A stretch of 21,390 bases of DNA from a candidate division SR1 bacterium (GTDB lineage Bacteria; Patescibacteriota; Gracilibacteria; Absconditabacterales; Absconditicoccaceae), in the NCBI GenBank assembly GCA_025997135.1, contig BNUE01000018.1, positions 1-21,390 on the forward strand. The letters are read 5' to 3'. Shown here piece after piece: positions 16,312 to 21,390 of the stretch (position 1 is its first letter; the number at the start of each line of letters is the position of its first letter). The notes under the pieces were generated by a model. It searched no databases and was not told the DNA's origin. It saw only the letters and a list, made by a program, of their open reading frames with translations. Made by a program: the position numbers and the translations under genes.

Positions 16312-16503
16312 ATGAATATAGATATGTCTAGATCGCGGATCAAGCCCACAAAGACAGAGCCGTATCTTTCAAGGATTTCAAAGTTTTTTTGATTTTTTGA
16401 AAAATTCTCTTGAAAATGTCCAGCAAATATATATAGTTTTGGAGAAAATGGTTGACTTGTCGACTTATTTAGTTTGTTAGATATGCGGTGAAATGCTACG
16501 TAA
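16312..16503 (+). CDS. Possible small protein overlapping the next gene
   Basis: ATG at 16312 gives 63 residues with TGA as Gly, ending at TAA 16501-16503. It overlaps the ATG (16493) of the large secreted protein by 11 nt. It is basic at the start (SRSRIKPTKTEPYLSRISKF), then aromatic and Gly-containing. The overlap fits translational coupling, but the promoter-like sequence at 16410-16437 inside it and the absence of a known family leave doubt. Confidence 0.4.
16410..16437 (+). promoter_or_regulatory. Promoter of the large secreted protein gene
   Basis: TTGAAA at 16410-16415 and TATAGT at 16432-16437, 16-bp spacer, about 55 bp before the ATG at 16493. Confidence 0.5.
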
Positions 16504-19500
16504 AACCTGAGTTTGAATTCTGATTTTCTGTCTAGTTTTTTGACTATTTTGACCTAGTGGAGAAGGCTTGATGGCTATGGCTGGTGCAAGTCTGAGGATT
16601 TCAGAAGTATATTGGATGGGGAGCAAAGAGCGAGTAGAGATCACGAATATCGGAGATGAAGATTTTGAGGATGAGATTACTTTGAAGGGAATTGGGAATG
16701 ATAAGAAAATTAACCTAAATATACCAGTTCATAGCTCCAAAGTAATAAATGAAGATATAAATCTGAATGATAAACAAGCTTTTTGGCTAGAATTATCAGT
16801 GAGCTGAGAAGTAGTGGATACTTTCGATGGTAGTCAGGAATTAGTAGATCAAGTGAAAAATATCACAGACAATTCTAAGAGAAGCTCTTTGGAGGTGTTT
16901 TTTGATAGCGAGAAATGATCTATTCAGGCGACACCTGCTGAACATAGTCAAAACTCGACAGAATGAAATGCCAATCCGTGAGTGGTTTTCGCAGAGGAAA
17001 ATGTTTTCGAGTGGGCTGAGGGAGATAGATTGGAACGGGTGGAAGGAGATGAGAAAGGAGATGGTGAGAATGATGAACAGGAAGGAGATGTTCAAGATCC
17101 TGGATCAAGTTCAGGATGAGTGGAAGGAGTTTCTGAAACAAATTCAGAATGACAGGAGGAATGAGACATAACTGGGAATTGAGACATAACTGTGAGTGAA
17201 ATTTGGCGAGGAGATGAAAATGTAGAACCATATCTGGAATTTGAGGTGAATAAAAATGTGAATGTAAAATATGAGGAGATTATGATTTCGTGAACTTTAA
17301 TTCAGAATTTTTTAACTTTTGTAAATATATCACAACTTGAGAAAAACGCAAGATGGATCGTAGTGAAAGATGGTCTAAACTTGTCTGCAAGAGGAGTGAT
17401 AACCAATAGCTATCAAACAGGCTTGATGCTCAATAACAGCTGATGAGAACTAGAAATTTGGTGATTGAGTGGACAGGATAGACAGCTTTTAGACAGTGTG
17501 AAGATAGAGCATTGACAAGAGTGAAAATCCAGTTATAATCAGAGTCAAAATCGCTCTAACTGACGCTATATGGACAGGGTGGATTATTTCTCACCAGGCT
17601 TTGATGAGGAGGCTTTGAAGTTTTTTAGGGATGATGATAAGGTAGATAATGATGATGAATTATCTAATGATAATGAATGACAGGTGCTAGAAATATGACG
17701 AGGTGGGATGAATATCATCGAAATAAAATGGCAGGCTCCTGAGCAAATTATGATACAATCAGAACTGGATTTTGATGTTAATTTTAGTCAGAAAAAATAC
17801 TATCTAAATGTACTAAATGCTGATACGCAGAAAACTACCAAAAGATATTTGTCTGGAACACTGGAGGCTGGCGGAAGTGGAGTATTTATGACAAATTGAG
17901 CGTTTCCTGATGTCTGATGATGTGCCAGCGTCCGAAGTGGTGATATTCAGCTGAGCGAATCAAAATGCTGGTCTAAAGAGGTAAAAATAGTTGGCGTATG
18001 ATGAGGCGGTTGAGGAGGAGGCTGAGGAGGAGGCTGACAGAGTGAGTCAATAGCTGAAGTACACATATCTCTCAGAATACTAGATATACTCTGGGATCCT
18101 GACTGAAGCGACACAAATAATGAAACTATCACTCTAAAAAATGACTGAAACGATGCTATAGATCTCAGTAAACTCAAGATGAGAGTAAATACAACAAATA
18201 AAAAGCTGACTGGAATGCTGGAAATCTGAGAGACGAAAACATTAAGATGAACGTTTGGTTTCCCAAATTCTACGAGTGATGGAAGTGAAGTTGTAGTGCA
18301 GATTTTTAGTGGGAATGATGTGTATGCGAGTTTTAATTATCAGCCAAATAAGCCGAAAACTGACACCTGAAAAGCAAAAACAGATGATGAAGAAGATGAA
18401 TATATAGGAAGTGGGGTCGCTCTGTCTATAAACTCTATGAAAATTGAAGAGATAGCTTACAAATCACCTGAAAAGATAATTATCAGCTCTAATTTAGCTT
18501 TTGATGTGAATTTTAGTGATAAAAAATACCACCTGAGAACTCTCAGTAATGCGACTGGAAAAATAACTAAAAAGTATCTGCAATGAACTGTTTTTGCTGG
18601 CACTGAAAATACTTTTTCGACTAATGCAATGTTTGTAGATGCCTGATGATGTGCTGAGATATGGGCAGGAGAAGTGCAGGTAAGTGAAAAAGTCTGCTGG
18701 TGAAAAGAGATTGAGATGAAAAATGAAGGTGCTGAAGATGGTGAAGATAAAGAATGAAAAGATAAAGAAGAAATATTTAAAATCCAGATTGTAAGTATCT
18801 TGCCTAATCCAAAAGGTGCAGATGCAGGTAAAGAAGAGATTGTATTTAGAAGTGAAGAAAATGTGAATTTAAGTCCTGATTTCTATCTACTGATCAATGG
18901 AAAAACTAAAAAAAAGCTGGCAGGGGAGTTAGTAGCAGGGGAAGAGACAGTTGTGAAGGGAACTTTTAGTCTACCAAATACTGCAAGCTGTGTAGAGTTA
19001 TGGAGACAGTCTGTCGTCGTGGAGCCAACTCGCAATCTAGATCCTGAAAAGATAGATACTTTCTGCTATGAGAAGGCAGGCGATGGGATCAGATTTCTCA
19101 GAAATAATGAATCTGTACAAGAAATTCCCAATGAAGAACTGGCTGTCGTGAAAGGTATTACTCTACAAAAGATAAATGATCAGCTTTGTATTACTTATAT
19201 GAAAGTACAGTTCTGATGCAAGAAAATACCGAATTCAACTACTCTAAAAAATGCACAACTGCTCTCTCTACAAAATACATATATCGCAGATATGGAGGAT
19301 ATTCTCAGAGATAAATATTCACTGATTTTCTATGATAAAGAGCTTCAGCAGCTATTTTTGCAATATTCTCAGCAGAAAAAGAAGATAAAAAGCTGAAATG
19401 GTGAAGGCGGAAATGATGATTTAGTAGGGCTTTTCGATGCGTTTCTAGAGAGAGCTGATAAAAGATGAGAAGAATTGTTGTTTGATAGTGTGAAAAATGG

Positions 19501-19609
19501 GGTACCAGATGAATTGAAAGAATGGGTGAATGATAGAAAAGCAATAAAAGTCAATACAATAAACCAAGAAGCAACAATTTTGTCAATTTAAAATTATATT
19601 TTCTAAGTA
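16493..19609 (+). CDS. Large secreted protein with lamin-tail-like domains
   Basis: 1038 residues with dozens of TGA codons read as Gly, ending at TAG. The start gives a classic signal peptide: MLRKTG, a hydrophobic core (VGILIFCLVFGLF) and an Ala-rich cleavage region before about residue 32. Domain 1 (32-110) is lamin-tail-like (LRISEVYW, RVEITNIGDEDFE). An acidic linker follows. Two related modules (406-500 and about 648-745) share NFSQKKYYL/NFSDKKYHL, a Gly-Gly-Cys and a later Cys-Trp. Between them are 13 consecutive glycines (503-515) and a clear lamin-tail domain (520-640, ETITLKNDGNDAIDLSKLKM). A further one spans 762-860 (VSILPNPKGADAGKEEIVF). The C-terminus is helical and charged. Likely a cell-surface or released adhesion/scaffold protein; the ligand is unknown. 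Confidence 0.85.
17096..17155 (+). repeat. Two palindromic repeat remnants inside the coding region
   Basis: ATCCTG-N9-CAGGAT then GA (17097-17119), and TTCTGA-N7-TCAGAA then TGACAGG (17131-17155). Both follow the layout of dispersed palindromic elements ending GGATGACAGG. The reading frame passes through the TGA of each as Gly. Related pieces are in the next gene. Confidence 0.5.
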
Positions 19610-19952
19610 GACAGGTCAACCTACACGACAATCAGACTTTTTGTCTTTTGTTTCAAGATTTTTTAGACAGGAAAATATAAGATAGATTTTTGGGACAGAT
19701 AAAGTCTAGATGTGTCTGTGGTTTTTTGGATTGATGAGGAGAAAAAATGATGGGAAACTCTACTTCAGGACTACTGATGTCTAAAAGTAAATTAAAATGA
19801 ATTAAAAATGCAGAAAAATGACTAAATTAGTCAAAAGCTGTCAAATGGAAAAAGACAGTTCTAGACTGGCAAAACCCCTTGCAATTGGGAGTATTTTTGA
19901 TAAAAGGCTCTTTGTTATGTAAATTTAATGGTTTTATGCATTGATAGTATAT
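19610..19952 (+). other. Gene-free region between two surface protein genes
   Basis: AT-rich with no convincing gene. It holds possible weak hairpins: ACAGA/TCTGT before a T6 (about 19692-19730), CTGTC/GACAG (about 19830-19855), and CCC/GGG before T5 (about 19874-19897), which resembles a decayed copy of the adk terminator. No clear promoter for the next gene could be fixed. Confidence 0.45.
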
Positions 19953-21390
19953 ATGACTTTTATGAATTTATTAAAATCAAAATTATCTAATTTGGAATTA
20001 TCAAGTATTTTTTCATTTAAAAGTTCCCTGGTCTTGCTGGTAGGAATCGAGACTTTTGCGTTGTTTAATGTGGTTTATACTATGATGGCAGTGTGATATG
20101 AAACTGAGATAATGAATGAAATCAATGAAATAGCTGTAAATATGCATCCTTGAGATAATTCATCTGATCATAGCTCTGCAGATAATACAGAAGCCGCACA
20201 GCTGCCACTACCTAGATGAGGGAGATCTTTTGATAGTGATGAATGATGAATAATTAGCGATGAATGAAGTGAAGAAACCGTAGGTAGTACTGAGAGTGAA
20301 AATAGTTCTAGCGATGGAGAAAGTGGAAGTGGAGAAAATGATCATCAAGAGACTGAAACAAATTCAGAACCACAGGAAAACAATGAAGAAAAGTCTGAAT
20401 GAAGTGGTGAATGAAGTGAAAATAATACAGGTAGTACTGAGAGTGAAAATAGTTCTAGCGATGGAGAAAATTGAAGTGGAGACTCTGAAACAAGCTCGGG
20501 ATGACAGAAGGAAAATGAAGGAAAATGAAGTGGTAGTGATACGTGAAATGAACTAAGCTGAAGTGATATCTGAAGTGAAAATAATACAGGTAGTACTGAG
20601 AGTGAAAATAGTTCTAGCGATGGAGAAAATTGAAGTGGAAAAAATGGTGATGGATGATTAGTGATTGATGGTGAATGAGGGTCCCCGCAGTTTAATACGG
20701 GGCAGGCAGGATGACAGGAGGTAGAGATTGTAGAGAAGCCAACTGTACCTAGCAAACCAGCTAAATCCACTCTAAAACGTGCAAATACGAACTATCCATG
20801 ATGTGATGGCAGAGATTTTATCGTATGAGACCACACTATCGCTGCATGTAATGTCTGAGCAAACAGTGAATGAAGAGATGAAAACGCTGGATGAAACGTA
20901 TGATTTCATTTTCAGTGGGGGAATGGCTACGGATGGAGTCTCTCTACTTCCGCATCTAATATTATGAAATCTAGCTCAGCGACAGCACAAAATGTGATAC
21001 AATACTGACCTACTAATCCATACTCTCAGCGTATCTGGAGCACTCTAAATCCACGAGATACCACACCTGCGAATAAGAACCTCTGGTGAGGACTAGAAAC
21101 ATATGATGATCAGAGAAAATGACCATGTGCCGACTGATATCACGTACCGACTGTCAATGAGTGGCAGTCCGTAGTCTCTGAGGCTAGTAAAGACCTAGAG
21201 ATTCAGCTTTCTTTGCCTTTTGGTGGTTATCGTGCGTATGCAAATGCTGAGATCAGTAATGCTGGAGTTCAAGGATATTTCTGGACTGCAAATAGAGGCA
21301 ATAGTACAGATGCGACCATCATGTCTATCTCCTCTAGCTCTGCGAGCATGTTGCCACTAAATATCAGCAATGGTGTGAATGTGAGATGTT
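19953..21390 (+). CDS. Surface protein with FISUMP-like domain (partial)
   Basis: 479 residues visible, running off the window, with many TGA codons as Gly. ATG at 19953 or 19962. One membrane segment near residues 24-48 (SLVLLVGIETFALFNVVYTM) anchors it. Residues about 75-260 are Ser/Glu/Gly/Asn-rich with three copies of GSTESENSSSDGE. After a Pro-Lys linker comes a Cys-containing globular domain: DHTIAACNVG, FHFQWGNGYGWS, GPCADGYHVPTVNEWQS, LPFGGYRAY, GYFWTA and GVNVRC. This is the layout of the Fibrobacter-major-paralogous (FISUMP) domain, common on surface proteins of these phyla. It probably projects the domain outside the cell on a flexible acidic stalk. Confidence 0.8.
20283..20335 (+). 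repeat. Intragenic repeat, copy 1 (diverged)
   Basis: Shares GGTAGTACTGAGAGTGAAAA and what follows with the copies at 20430 and 20589. It differs at the end, where AGT GGA stands in place of AAT TGA. Both GGA and TGA mean Gly here. Confidence 0.85.
20412..20480 (+). repeat. Intragenic repeat, copy 2
   Basis: 69 bp identical to 20571-20639 (offset 159, i.e. 53 codons), keeping the reading frame. Confidence 0.95.
20571..20639 (+). repeat. Intragenic repeat, copy 3
   Basis: Exact copy of 20412-20480; encodes GSENNTGSTESENSSSDGEN and on. The acidic stalk appears to have grown by in-frame duplication. Confidence 0.95.

Noticed and set aside
19749..19830. 28-codon ORF in the gap between the surface protein genes
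   Set aside because: Very short, with no ribosome binding site, no family and Lys/Asn-rich as expected from AT-rich non-coding DNA.
20345..20770. 141-residue minus-strand ORF
   Set aside because: It is the complement of the Ser/Glu/Gly repeat region of the surface protein, and its composition is an artefact of that repeat.
1..21390. UGA read as tryptophan (mycoplasma code) or as selenocysteine
   Set aside because: TGA positions align to conserved glycines in RuvB, M50, RluA and HigA, Trp is coded by TGG, and there are far too many TGA codons for selenocysteine.

Overview
The window comes from a bacterium that reads UGA as glycine (genetic code 25). This code is known from Absconditabacteria (SR1) and Gracilibacteria (BD1-5/GN02) in the Candidate Phyla Radiation. 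Under the standard code almost every large gene here is broken by TGA. With TGA read as Gly the pieces join into full-length proteins, and the TGA codons fall on glycines that are conserved in the families: the RuvB P-loop, AGPA of the M50 protease, DxxTSGLL and SIGHP of an RluA-type pseudouridine synthase, and HPGxxxxE of a HigA-type regulator. The DNA is AT-rich, promoters look like sigma70 (TTGACA/TATAAT-like), and strong Shine-Dalgarno sites are rare. The sequence does not decide between the two phyla.

Layout: 1-3335 (minus strand) holds the start of an unidentified gene, then a chain of two small genes behind a large phage/mobile-element-like protein whose reading frame breaks in an A6 run near its end. 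A duplicated divergent promoter module sits in front of both large minus genes. 3548-3805 (plus) is a small unknown gene. 3857-6439 (minus) is an acyltransferase-ACP-acyl-ACP synthetase fusion. 6606-6974 (minus) is unknown. 7081-9116 (plus) holds ruvB, rpmG, rpsP and a pilin-like membrane protein. 9450-10460 (plus) holds an HU-type DNA-binding protein and adk.

10692-13745 (plus) looks like an envelope operon: secG, a membrane-anchored peptide-binding protein and an M50 site-2-type protease. 13762-14460 (minus) is an orphan HigA-like regulator with a long Ser/Thr-rich tail. Behind its promoter is an array of eight TTCAC-N7-nnGAA operator-like sites, most of them inside an exact 64-bp direct repeat. 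14853-15374 (minus) is unknown. 15518-16165 (minus) is an RluA-family pseudouridine synthase visible only under code 25. 16312-19609 (plus) is a small ORF followed by a very large secreted protein with lamin-tail-like domains. 19953 to the window end (plus) is a surface protein with acidic Ser/Gly/Glu repeats and a FISUMP-like C-terminal domain.

Taken together this looks like a reduced, probably host-dependent cell: fatty-acid scavenging, peptide binding, and large secreted adhesin-like proteins beside core housekeeping genes. The strongest leads are the acyl-handling fusion, the operator array with its orphan regulator, the frame-broken large gene with its copied promoter, and palindromic repeat remnants read through in frame because TGA is sense.
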